From the NCBI GenBank assembly GCA_031363085.1, contig JANLTU010000230.1, positions 1 through 7,065 on the forward strand: a stretch of DNA of 7,065 nt. The letters are read 5' to 3'. The notes beneath the pieces were generated by a model. It was not told where the DNA came from. It ran no database searches and saw nothing but the letters and a program-made list of their open reading frames with translations. A program made the translations under genes and the position numbers. This DNA comes from UBA6921 sp031363085 (lineage in GTDB: Bacteria; Pseudomonadota; Gammaproteobacteria; SG8-11). Of this stretch, positions 1 through 7,065 are shown piece by piece (positions within the stretch are counted from its first letter, which is position 1; each line of letters opens with the position of its first letter).

Positions 1-222
1 GCCGGGCGCAACCACCCGGAATACCCAACTGACCAGGGCCCGGCGCAGCGACGCGGGCATCAGCTCTTTCCAGTGCCGTCCCAGGATGTCCAGCACGGGT
101 TGCAGTTGTTCCAGAGAGCGGCTGTTTTCGATCTCGAACAAATCGTTGCCGTAATCCACGGCAAGCGCCAGCTCCCCTTGGTCGAACGCTTTAATCAGTA
201 ACCCGTAAGGCGATGTGATGTC
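1..222 (-). pseudogene. Remnant of an Rpn/YhgA-like PD-(D/E)XK nuclease ('transposase_31' family), C-terminal part
   Basis: The minus strand is open for 74 codons from 222 to the left edge, and a TGA at 225-223 closes the frame upstream. The translation contains NDLFEIENSRSLEQLQPVLD followed by a segment ending LRRALVSWVFRVVAP. This resembles, from memory of the family, the NLV-x-LFRLENSRSPEDL and LRRAF-x-WLxRVLLP segments of Rpn/YhgA-like proteins (recombination-promoting nuclease/putative transposase). Those segments normally lie C-terminal to the nuclease core. Here only about 30 residues precede them and there is no ATG in frame, so the catalytic N-terminal region appears lost. The few residues after the TGA (TSPYGLL) vaguely recall the family's N-terminal SPYKLLF, which could mean an internal deletion, but that is speculative. 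The frame continues beyond the window, so the downstream end is unknown. The family call rests on a short stretch and is moderate. Confidence 0.42.
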
Positions 223-321
223 TCATCCCCTTCAGTTTGATGGTTTGCTGCACCTTCCATTGACGTGTATGTCTGGGAGCTGGTGATTGCCGAAATATGT
301 GGAGAAGCACAAGGCGGCATA

Positions 322-451
322 AGAGCCTGTTCGGGATACAGTGCAAGGCAAAATCAAACTGCAAAAACGCCGCCTACACGCAGTAGGTGAGTATTTTGAG
401 TTTGATTTTAACGCCGCAATGCGCTCGCCAGGGTGATCTTGAACAGGCGCT
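322..451. repeat. Palindromic intergenic repeat, MITE-like, about 130 bp
   Basis: The element has nested inverted repeats. The outer arms are GAGCCTGTTC (323-332) and GAACAGGCGC (441-450), which pair at 9 of 10 positions. The inner arms AAAATCAAACT (350-360) and AGTTTGATTTT (399-409) are a perfect 11-bp match. At the centre CCTAC (373-377) and GTAGG (383-387) flank a 5-nt loop. The whole resembles a dispersed non-coding repeat that I recall from proteobacterial genomes, with a core like CACCTACTGCGTGTAGG on the other strand and CCTGTTC ends. That recollection is not verified here. It contains no coding frame. It could be a non-autonomous mobile repeat or a structured transcription-end element of the leftward region. 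Confidence 0.65.
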
Positions 452-507
452 AAGACGCACTCAAGTTAGTCACGCGGTAGTGAGGTCGTGCGCGCTTTGG
501 CGTACCA

Positions 508-541
508 TGCGTTAGCACGTTAGCCTGCGAATCTGCGTTAG
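508..541 (+). repeat. Three short CGTTAG direct repeats in the jetA leader
   Basis: CGTTAG occurs at 510-515, 518-523 and 536-541. The first and third copies are extended to TGCGTTAG (508-515 and 534-541). They sit directly before the jetA ATG and could form a regulator-binding site, but short repeats of this size also arise by chance. Confidence 0.3.
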
Positions 542-544
542 TTT

Positions 545-1984
545 ATGGACTACTTTGAGCTGCGTACTTTACGCCAGCAGCATGCGGCGTGGCGTTTACT
601 GCTTGCTGATCATGCGCCGTTAATCGTCGGTTTTTTTCACCGCGCGTTTATCCGCGCCAACCGCCGCTCCATCGCGCACACCGAGCTTGTGTCGTTGCTC
701 GACGACGAGCTGTTTCGTATCCGTGCATTGGAAGGCGCGCAGGCTTATCCACGCGCCGCCAAAGACTACCTCGACGACTGGGCGCGCGGCGAGGCGGCGT
801 TTTTACGCAAGTATTTTCCCAAGGGCAAAGACGAGGCGGAATTCGATCTGACGCCGGCGGCCGAGCAAGCCATTGAGTGGTTGCGCAGTCTGGAGCAAAA
901 ACAATTCGTCGGTACCGAGTCGCGCCTGCAAACGGTGTTTCAGTTGTTGCGTGAACTGGTGCAGCTCACCGAGCTGGATCGCGCGGCACGCATTGCGGAA
1001 TTACAGCGGCAGAAAGCCGCTCTCGAAGCGCAGATCGCGCAGTTGGAAAACGGTGCGCCGCTGGCGTTTGACGCCACCCAAGTGAAGGAACGTTTCTTTC
1101 AGATTGAAGACACCGCGCGGCGTTTGTTGGCCGATTTCCGCCAAGTGGAGGAAAACTTCCGTCGTCTCGACCGGCAAGTGCGCGAGAAAATCGCCATCAG
1201 CGAGGACGGCAAGGGCGCGCTGCTTGATAGCGTGTTCGGTGATCAAGACGCGATTGCCGATTCTGATCAGGGCAAAAGTTTCCGCGCGTTCTGGGCCTAT
1301 CTTATGTCGCCGTCGCGCCAAGGCGAGATGACGGCGTTCGTCGAGCGCATCTACGCACTTGCGCCGGTGCAAGACTTGACCCCTTCTGATTTTCTGCGCG
1401 ATCTGCGCTTCGGGTTGTTGGACGCGGGCGAGAAAGTGCAGCGCACCGGCTCGCTGCTGGTGGAGCAGCTCAAGCGCTATCTCGACGAGCAGGTGTGGAT
1501 GGAGAACAAGCGCATCATGCAATTGATCGGCAGCATCGAACGCCAGGCAGTGGCAGTGAAGGACGCCGCACCCGCCGAGCGTGTGTTTGCATGGCTTCAT
1601 GACGTCAAACCGGCGGTTGAATTGCCGCTGGCGCGTGCTTTGTTCCGGCCCGCTATTGCGGTGCAACTGGCCGACGCGGACGTGGACGAAGGCGCGGCGC
1701 AATTCGACGCGGCCGCGCTTTACCAGCAACACTATGTCGATACGGCGCGCCTGCACGCCAACCTGCGTCACGCGCTGCAACGCCGCGCGCAAATTTCGCT
1801 GGCGCAGGTGTGCGAGGAATTTCCGCTGCAACAAGGGTTGAGCGAACTGGTGGCGTACGTGAATCTGGCGAGCCAGTCAGCGCGCGCGAGCATCGACGCC
1901 GACACGCTGCAGGCGATCACTTGGCAGCACACCAACGGCCAATGGCGGCGCGCGCAGGTGCCGCTGATCATCTTCACAAGGTGA
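545..1984 (+). CDS. jetA: Wadjet subunit JetA, kleisin-like (DUF3375)
   Basis: This 479-residue protein is the MukF/kleisin-like subunit of the Wadjet SMC complex, which links the JetC heads and recruits JetB. The N-terminus (LRQQHAAWRLLLADHAPLIV, residues about 9-28) matches the typical DUF3375 opening, roughly LRxxHPAWRLLRADHAPL. A helical, coil-like segment follows at about 141-170 (AELQRQKAALEAQIAQLE). The C-terminal part (about 410-479, with RRAQISLAQVCEEFPLQQGL) fits the winged-helix end of the kleisin. The length is normal for the family. An in-frame TAG at 539-541 lies just upstream, so ATG 545 is the first possible start, and the family-like N-terminus supports it. No clear Shine-Dalgarno sequence precedes it, which is unusual for the first gene of an operon. 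It is the promoter-proximal gene and ends 2 nt before jetB. Confidence 0.93.
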   Translation: MDYFELRTLRQQHAAWRLLLADHAPLIVGFFHRAFIRANRRSIAHTELVSLLDDELFRIRALEGAQAYPRAAKDYLDDWARGEAAFLRKYFPKGKDEAEFDLTPAAEQAIEWLRSLEQKQFVGTESRLQTVFQLLRELVQLTELDRAARIAELQRQKAALEAQIAQLENGAPLAFDATQVKERFFQIEDTARRLLADFRQVEENFRRLDRQVREKIAISEDGKGALLDSVFGDQDAIADSDQGKSFRAFWAYLMSPSRQGEMTAFVERIYALAPVQDLTPSDFLRDLRFGLLDAGEKVQRTGSLLVEQLKRYLDEQVWMENKRIMQLIGSIERQAVAVKDAAPAERVFAWLHDVKPAVELPLARALFRPAIAVQLADADVDEGAAQFDAAALYQQHYVDTARLHANLRHALQRRAQISLAQVCEEFPLQQGLSELVAYVNLASQSARASIDADTLQAITWQHTNGQWRRAQVPLIIFTR

Positions 1985-1986
1985 AC

Positions 1987-2562
1987 ATGGACGACGCAAC
2001 CCAAACGCAACTCACACCCGTGCTGGTGCACTTGATGAAGAGCGTGTTGTATCGCGATACGCACGCCGGGTTATGGCAACACCTGACGCTATTGGAGGCA
2101 CGCGTACGCGATTACGTTGCGGTGCTGGGGCTGGATCTATGGCTGGATGAGGCGGAAGGCTATGCCTTTTTGAAGCAGCGCTCAGGCGAGCATGAGGACG
2201 GCGGTGATGCACCCAAGTTGGTGGCGCGCCGGCCCTTGAGCTATCCGGTGAGTCTGCTGTGCGTGTTGCTGCGCAAGCGTTTGGCGGAAGCTGATCACGG
2301 CGGTGGCGACGTGAAAACCGTGCTGACGCGCGACGACCTGCACAATGCCATGCGCGTGTATTTGAAACCGCTGGCGAACGAAGCACGTCAGGCGGAGCAA
2401 ATGGACACGGCGATCAACAAGGCCGTGGAGTTGGGACTTTTAAAGCCCTTGGCGGAAGCGCAGTATTTCGAAGTGCGTCGCATCCTCAAAGCGCTGGTGG
2501 ATGCCGATTGGCTAGTCGACGTGAATGAAAAGCTTGAGGTCTATCGCCGCCATGCCCTCTGA
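1987..2562 (+). CDS. jetB: Wadjet subunit JetB, KITE/MukE-like (DUF4194)
   Basis: The product is 191 residues, the small MukE-like (KITE) subunit that binds the kleisin JetA in the JetABC motor. Family-like traits are the Leu-rich segment around SYPVSLLCVLLRKRL (about 80-94), the central helical stretch with the acidic TRDDL, and the C-terminal winged-helix end RRILKALVDADWL followed by KLEVYR, which is typical of DUF4194. The frame is open upstream to 1810, but that part lies inside jetA and does not resemble the family. ATG 1987 is preferred because AAGGTG (1978-1983) precedes it at good Shine-Dalgarno spacing; an in-frame GTG at 1981 is a weaker alternative. The ribosome-binding site overlaps the jetA stop codon, which suggests translational coupling. 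The 3' end overlaps jetC. Confidence 0.91.
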   Translation: MDDATQTQLTPVLVHLMKSVLYRDTHAGLWQHLTLLEARVRDYVAVLGLDLWLDEAEGYAFLKQRSGEHEDGGDAPKLVARRPLSYPVSLLCVLLRKRLAEADHGGGDVKTVLTRDDLHNAMRVYLKPLANEARQAEQMDTAINKAVELGLLKPLAEAQYFEVRRILKALVDADWLVDVNEKLEVYRRHAL

Positions 2563-5500
2563 AACCAGCGCAGCCAACCAAGCCTTGGATTTTTCCGCGC
2601 CCGAAGCGCAGGCGGGTTTCCGCTTGCAGCGCTTCGAAGTGTTGAACTGGGGCACTTTTCATCGCCACGTCTGGCATCTGGCGCCATGTGGTGACAATGC
2701 ATTGCTGACCGGCGACATCGGCTCGGGCAAATCCACCTTGGTGGATGCGCTGACTACGTTGCTGGTGCCCAGCCAAAAAATCACCTACAACAAAGCCGCC
2801 GGCGCGGAAGGCCGCGAGCGCAGCCAGACGTCCTACGTGCGCGGTTATTACAAAAGCGAGAAAGACGCGGACAGTCTCAACGCCAAGGCCGTCGCGCTGC
2901 GCGATCACAGCAGCTACAGCGTGTTGCTGGGCTTGTTTCACAACGCCGGCTACGACCAGTGGGTAACGCTGGCGCAAATCTTCTGGAGCAAGCCCGGGCA
3001 GCAACATCCCGAACGCTTGTATTTGGTGGCTGACCGCCCGCTGGCAATCACTGCGGATTTCAGCGGCTTCGGCGGTGACCTGCAGCAGTTGCGTAAACGC
3101 TTGCGTCAGGATCGGGGCGTGACATTATTCGACAGCTTCGTGCAGTACGCCGCCGAATTCCGCCGCCGCATGGGCATCGAAAACGAACAAGCCCTGGCAC
3201 TATTTTACCAAACCGTGTCGATGAAGTCGGTCGGCAATCTCACCGACTTCGTTCGCGACCACATGCTGGAGCCGCCGCCGGTGGAGGCGCGTGTGGAGGT
3301 ACTCTGTCGCGAATTTGAAAATCTCAATCAAGCCCACGACGCAGTGGTCAAAGCGTGCCGCCAGATCGAAATGCTGAGCCCGCTGGTGCAGTCCTGCGAC
3401 CGCCTCGCCGAAGTGGAGCGCGAAGGTGAACACCTGCGTGCATGCCGCGACGCGTTGCGGCCGTTTTTCGATGGCATCAAAGCCGGGTTGCTGGTGGAGC
3501 GCATCGAGCACAGAAGTCAAGACCTGGAGCGACTGGACGACCGCGTGCGCCGGGCGCGCGCAGCGCTCGCTGATTTGCGCGGGCAGGAGGCGGATGTGCG
3601 GCGCGCCATCGACGATCAGGGTGGGCGACGTCTGGCCGACATTGAGCGCGAAGTTGAACGGCTTACACAGGAACGTGTCCGTCGCCAGCAGCAGGCAGAA
3701 CGTTACCAAGCCTTGTGCCGTACGCAGGGTTTCGACGCCACATTGGAAGAAGCGCCGTTTCACGCGGTGCGCACGCAGGGCGGCGCGCGGCGTCAGGAAT
3801 TGGAGCACGCGCAGTCCAGACTCGAAGCGCAGCAAGTGGATTTAGCGGTGCAAAAGCAGCAGCTCAAACACGCGCACGAGCAGTTGAGTGCGGAACTGAC
3901 CTCGCTGCGCGCGCGTAAAACCAACATCCCGGCGCGCAGTCTGGCGCTGCGGGCGCAACTGTGCGACGTACTAGAAATTCCCGACGACGAGCTGCCGTTC
4001 GCCGGTGAGCTGATGCAGGTGCGTGCGCAGGAGTCGCTGTGGGAAGGCGCACTCGAACGCGTGCTGCACCCTTTCGGCGTGAGTATGCTGGTGCCGGAAC
4101 GGCATTACACGCGCGTGGCACAGTATGCGGATCGCACCGATCTCAAGGCGCGTCTGGTGTATTTCCGCGTCGGCGCGCAGGTGCGCCCGGCAGCGCAAAC
4201 GCCCGCGCCCGACGCTTTAGTGCACAAGCTTGATATTAAACCGGACAGCGAGTTTTATGCTTGGCTGGAACGTGAACTCAGTGCGCGTTTCGACTACGCC
4301 TGTTGCGCGGACTTCGAATCCTTCCAGCGCCGCCCCAAGGCCTTGTCGTTGAACGGCCAGATCAAAAGCGGCGGTGAGCGCCACGAAAAAGACGATCGCC
4401 ATGCACTCACGGATCGCACCCGTTACGTGCTGGGCTGGAGCAATGCGGAAAAAATCCGTGCGTTGGAAAATAACGAAGTGCGCCTGCATCACGAGATGCT
4501 CGCGTTACTGAGCGCGCTGCACCAAACCGAGCTCGATAAAAAACAGCAGCAGGCGGCGCGCGACCAAGTGCTGGAGCTGCTGCGCTTCGAGCGCCTGAGC
4601 GAAATCGTGTGGGCGCCACTGGCCACGCAAATTGAAATCCTGGGAGAAGAAAAACGCCGCATCGAACAGGGTTCCGACCGCTTGCGCGAATTGCAGGCGC
4701 GTCTGCTGGAGGTGTGCACGAGCGTGGCGGGCGACGAACACGCACTGCAAGAACAGATGCAAGCACGCGGTCATCTGGCCGCCAAACTGGAAGCCGATCA
4801 AGCTGCGCTGCATGGCGCGCAGGCTTCGGTCGCGGCTTGGGCAGAGGCGGCACGCGCGCAATTGCAGCCGACGCTTACGCGCTTGCAACGCGAGGCCCTG
4901 GGCGAAAAAAATGTCAACATCGAGGGTTGCGAGAGCCGCCAGCAAGACATGCGCGAATGGTTGCAAGCGCGCATCGACGCCGAGGACCGGAAAGCCAAGC
5001 GCATGACCGAAGACATCATCCAGCGCATGCAGCAATATAAAACCGATTTTCCGGTGGAAACGCGCGAGGCCGATGTGGCGTTGCAGGCGGTCGGCGAATA
5101 TCGCGCGATGCTGGAGCGGCTGCAACGCGAAGATTTGCCGCGCCACGAGCAGCGCTTCAAGACCATGCTCAACGAGGGCACCATCAACGACATCGCGCTG
5201 TTCCGTTCGCAGCTTGACAAGGAACGTGAGGAAATCGAACGCCGCATCGAAAAAATCAACCTGTCGCTGTCGGCCATCGATTACAACGCGGGCACTTACA
5301 TCAAGCTGGTCGGCGACCGCAATCCCGATGCCGAGATTCGCCAGTTTCAGGAGGATTTACGCGCCTGCCTGGGCGAGGCGCTGACGGCGCGCCAGGACGA
5401 TTTGTACACCGAGGATAAATTCCGCCAAGTCAAAGCGCTGATCGATTGCTTCAAAGGGCGGGAAGGTACCACGGATTTAGACCGGCGCTGGACGCGCAAG

Positions 5501-5965
5501 GTTACCGACGTGCGCAACTGGTTTGTGTTTTCAGCCAGCGAGCGCTGGCGCGCGGACCATGTCGAGCGCGAGCACTACTCCGATTCGGCCGGCAAGTCCG
5601 GCGGGCAGAAAGAGAAATTGGCGTACACGATTCTGGCCTCGGCGCTGGCCTATCAATTTGGTCTGGCGTGGGGCGAGACACGCTCGCGTTCGTTCCGCTT
5701 TGTGATGATCGACGAAGCCTTCGGGCGTGGCTCGGACGACTCCGCGCGCTATGCACTGGAGTTGTTCAAGAAGCTCAACCTGCAATTGTTGATCGTCACG
5801 CCGCTGCAAAAAATCCACGTGATTGAGGATTACGTGCGCACAGTGAATTTCGTGCATAACCAGGACGGTTGCAATTCCATGCTCCGCAATTTAAGCATTG
5901 ATGCCTACCACGAAGAGAAGGCCACCTACCAAGCGCATCAGCATGCAGTGGACCACGCCAACTGA
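2552..5965 (+). CDS. jetC: Wadjet subunit JetC, SMC/MukB-like ATPase (COG4913 type)
   Basis: This 1137-residue protein is the ATP-driven motor of Wadjet, which dimerises and extrudes DNA loops. Near the N-terminus it has LQRFEVLNWGTF and a Walker A, GDIGSGKST, with Lys at about residue 60. A first coiled-coil arm spans roughly 260-460. A hinge region at about 463-630 includes a GGERHEKDDR motif (607-616). The returning coil spans roughly 632-905. The C-terminal head carries the ABC signature SGGQKEK (about 1016-1022) and Walker B FVMIDEAF with the catalytic Glu at about 1055. All ATPase motifs are intact. ATG 2552 is preserved after a GAGG at 2536-2539, at rather long spacing. An in-frame ATG at 2525 would add nine residues (MKSLRSIAA) but lacks a ribosome-binding site. 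The gene overlaps jetB by 11 nt (38 with the early start) and jetD by 23 nt. Confidence 0.95.
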   Translation: MPSETSAANQALDFSAPEAQAGFRLQRFEVLNWGTFHRHVWHLAPCGDNALLTGDIGSGKSTLVDALTTLLVPSQKITYNKAAGAEGRERSQTSYVRGYYKSEKDADSLNAKAVALRDHSSYSVLLGLFHNAGYDQWVTLAQIFWSKPGQQHPERLYLVADRPLAITADFSGFGGDLQQLRKRLRQDRGVTLFDSFVQYAAEFRRRMGIENEQALALFYQTVSMKSVGNLTDFVRDHMLEPPPVEARVEVLCREFENLNQAHDAVVKACRQIEMLSPLVQSCDRLAEVEREGEHLRACRDALRPFFDGIKAGLLVERIEHRSQDLERLDDRVRRARAALADLRGQEADVRRAIDDQGGRRLADIEREVERLTQERVRRQQQAERYQALCRTQGFDATLEEAPFHAVRTQGGARRQELEHAQSRLEAQQVDLAVQKQQLKHAHEQLSAELTSLRARKTNIPARSLALRAQLCDVLEIPDDELPFAGELMQVRAQESLWEGALERVLHPFGVSMLVPERHYTRVAQYADRTDLKARLVYFRVGAQVRPAAQTPAPDALVHKLDIKPDSEFYAWLERELSARFDYACCADFESFQRRPKALSLNGQIKSGGERHEKDDRHALTDRTRYVLGWSNAEKIRALENNEVRLHHEMLALLSALHQTELDKKQQQAARDQVLELLRFERLSEIVWAPLATQIEILGEEKRRIEQGSDRLRELQARLLEVCTSVAGDEHALQEQMQARGHLAAKLEADQAALHGAQASVAAWAEAARAQLQPTLTRLQREALGEKNVNIEGCESRQQDMREWLQARIDAEDRKAKRMTEDIIQRMQQYKTDFPVETREADVALQAVGEYRAMLERLQREDLPRHEQRFKTMLNEGTINDIALFRSQLDKEREEIERRIEKINLSLSAIDYNAGTYIKLVGDRNPDAEIRQFQEDLRACLGEALTARQDDLYTEDKFRQVKALIDCFKGREGTTDLDRRWTRKVTDVRNWFVFSASERWRADHVEREHYSDSAGKSGGQKEKLAYTILASALAYQFGLAWGETRSRSFRFVMIDEAFGRGSDDSARYALELFKKLNLQLLIVTPLQKIHVIEDYVRTVNFVHNQDGCNSMLRNLSIDAYHEEKATYQAHQHAVDHAN

Positions 5966-7065
5966 GTTACGCATCCGGCTGCGCAAGCGCTGGGACAGCC
6001 AAAAGTTGTTGCGCGATGCGTTGCGCGGCGAACTGATTTTTCCCTACGCGGTTTCATTCGTGCGGCCCACGCGCGCGGAGTTGGCGCTGTGCTTCGCCGC
6101 AGTGCGCGTGTGGATCGACAGGTTGCGCGCCGCTTCGAGCGAGCAGCACACGCACGCTTATCGCATCGAATGGGACAGTGTGAACCTGCGCAGCCTGGGT
6201 GCGCAGCAACTGCCGCGTGGCGTGTGCTTCGACAGCGCCGATGATTTATTCGGTTTCATCGAAAAGTTAGCCGAGTTTCGTGAATTCACGCAGGTCGTGG
6301 AAGCGACCTTGGCGCGCTGGCCGCAAACGCGCGCGGCATTGACCGCAACGCCGCTTGCGGTGCTGGAGCAGGCGCAGCACTGGCCCAAGGTGTTCGCGGT
6401 GCTGGACTATTTCGCGCAGCATCCACAGCCCGGCTGCTATCTGCGTCAGCTTGCGATTCCAGGGGTTGACACCAAATTTATCGAAAGCCGCAAGCCGCTG
6501 CTGGGAGCGTTGCTTGCTGCGGTATTGCCGCCCGCTGCGACGCATGAGGACAGTGACGGGCGTGCCGGACATGTTTTCGAACGCCGCTTCGGGCTGCAAT
6601 ACGAAGCGCCCAGTGTGCGCTTTCGTCTGCTTGATCCTGCGCTGCACCTACACGGCATGTCCGACATCACTTTGCCGCTGGAACAATTTCAGCGTCTGGA
6701 CCTGCCGGTGCGTCGTGTGTTTATCACCGAGAACAAACTCAACGGCCTGACCTTTCCCGCGTGCCCAGGCGCGCTGGTGGTGTTTGGTTTGGGTTACGGA
6801 TTGAGCGCCTTGTTCGAAGTCGAATGGTTGGCCGCGCGGCCGTTGTATTACTGGGGCGACATCGATACCCACGGCTACGCCATGCTCAACCGCTTGCGCG
6901 CACGTTTTCCGCAGACGCAGTCGCTGCTCATGGACGAAACAACGCTGACAGCCAGCCGCGAGTTTTGGGGCGAGGAACCCGACCCGGTCAGCGCCGAGCT
7001 CGCGCAGCTCACCGCCGCCGAACAAGACGTTTACCAAAAACTGCTGCAACACCACTGGGCACAAC
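5943..7065 (+). CDS. jetD: Wadjet nuclease JetD (DUF3322 + DUF2220 Toprim), 3' end outside the window
   Basis: The frame is open for 374 codons to the window edge with no stop. The product is the plasmid-cleaving subunit of Wadjet, related to the Toprim domain of topoisomerase VI/Spo11. The N-terminal DUF3322 part (about 1-190) shows the family pattern: LRKRWD, then LIFPYAVSFVRPT, then VNLRSLGAQQLP. The C-terminal DUF2220 Toprim domain has the metal-binding Glu in VFITENKLNGLTFP (E263) and the DxD in YYWGDIDTHGY (D306, D308), so the catalytic site looks intact. Family members are about 380-420 residues, so little is missing. ATG 5943 overlaps the end of jetC by 23 nt and gives an N-terminus like that of relatives. 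An in-frame ATG at 5901 would add a basic 14-residue extension and is less likely. No strong ribosome-binding site is seen; coupling to jetC translation is likely. Confidence 0.93.
   Translation, partial: MQWTTPTELRIRLRKRWDSQKLLRDALRGELIFPYAVSFVRPTRAELALCFAAVRVWIDRLRAASSEQHTHAYRIEWDSVNLRSLGAQQLPRGVCFDSADDLFGFIEKLAEFREFTQVVEATLARWPQTRAALTATPLAVLEQAQHWPKVFAVLDYFAQHPQPGCYLRQLAIPGVDTKFIESRKPLLGALLAAVLPPAATHEDSDGRAGHVFERRFGLQYEAPSVRFRLLDPALHLHGMSDITLPLEQFQRLDLPVRRVFITENKLNGLTFPACPGALVVFGLGYGLSALFEVEWLAARPLYYWGDIDTHGYAMLNRLRARFPQTQSLLMDETTLTASREFWGEEPDPVSAELAQLTAAEQDVYQKLLQHHWAQ

Larger units (their letters stand above)
223..544. other. Intergenic region upstream of the Wadjet operon
   Basis: No gene can be supported here on either strand; frames are short and broken by stops. 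Positions 223-321 show no recognisable element. Positions 322-451 are a palindromic repeat, listed separately. Positions 452-544 are the immediate leader of jetA. I see no convincing sigma70 -35/-10 pair in the leader: TACCAT at 503-508 has no good -35 partner. No Shine-Dalgarno sequence stands before the jetA ATG. The operon promoter should nevertheless lie in this region, because the gene to the left points away. Confidence 0.6.

Noticed and set aside
241..389. Short + strand frames between the Rpn-like remnant and jetA, such as one reading PSIDVYVWELVIAE
   Set aside because: They are under 60 codons, lack a start with a ribosome-binding site, run into the palindromic repeat and match nothing I recognise.
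322..451. CRISPR array or Rho-independent terminator at the palindrome
   Set aside because: There is only one unit with no repeat-spacer periodicity, and the central stem (5 bp) is not followed by a T tract, so neither call is supported.
1001..1834. 277-codon minus-strand open frame opposite jetA
   Set aside because: It lies wholly antisense to jetA, whose product matches DUF3375. Its translation is low in recognisable pattern, and long antisense frames are expected in GC-rich genes with this codon use.
1810..1986. Upstream extension of the jetB frame to ATG 1810
   Set aside because: The extra 59 residues are encoded within jetA in another frame, are Arg/Ala-rich and unlike DUF4194. ATG 1987 has a well-placed AAGGTG.
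2486..3007. 173-codon minus-strand frame over the start of jetC
   Set aside because: Antisense to the Walker A region of JetC, with no family resemblance and no separate ribosome-binding or promoter evidence.
4505..5146. 213-codon minus-strand frame opposite the JetC coiled coil
   Set aside because: Antisense shadow of a Leu/Gln/Arg-rich coiled-coil coding stretch; its translation is repetitive and unlike any known protein.
2552..5965. Housekeeping SMC, MukB or SbcC instead of JetC
   Set aside because: The neighbours are DUF3375-like, DUF4194-like and DUF3322/DUF2220-like proteins. The length of about 1137 residues with an SGGQKEK signature and GGERHEKDDR hinge fits JetC and not MukB (about 1480 residues) or an SbcC paired with SbcD.
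6648..7064. 138-codon minus-strand frame at the right edge
   Set aside because: It overlaps the Toprim domain of jetD, where the sense frame carries the conserved Glu and DxD; the antisense frame is a shadow.

Overview
The window carries a type I Wadjet plasmid-defence operon, jetA-jetB-jetC-jetD, all on the + strand from position 545 to the right edge. The base composition is GC-rich. Together with a dispersed-repeat-like palindrome upstream and the protein family matches, this suggests a beta- or gammaproteobacterium; I cannot name the genus from the sequence alone.

Layout. Positions 1-222, minus strand, hold an open frame resembling the C-terminal half of Rpn/YhgA-like PD-(D/E)XK proteins ('transposase_31' family). 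It has lost the normal N-terminal part, so it looks like a gene remnant. Positions 223-544 have no supportable gene. They hold a palindromic repeat of about 130 bp (322-451) and then a leader of about 93 bp before jetA, with three short CGTTAG repeats. From 545 on there is a tightly packed operon: jetA (kleisin-like, DUF3375), jetB (KITE/MukE-like, DUF4194), jetC (SMC/MukB-like ATPase, COG4913 type) and jetD (DUF3322 + DUF2220 Toprim nuclease). jetD is cut by the window edge and probably lacks only its last few residues to tens of residues.

How the genes work together. In the Wadjet family (established knowledge), JetA, JetB and JetC form an SMC-type motor that loads on DNA and extrudes loops. 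JetD is the topoisomerase VI-like Toprim endonuclease that cleaves DNA once a small circular molecule has been fully extruded, so small plasmids are removed and the chromosome is spared. Here the gene order, the 2-nt gap (jetA/jetB), the overlaps of about 11 nt (jetB/jetC) and 23 nt (jetC/jetD), the intact Walker A, signature and Walker B motifs of JetC, and the intact Toprim Glu and DxD of JetD all point to a complete, probably functional system. No stop or frameshift was seen in any of the four genes within the window.
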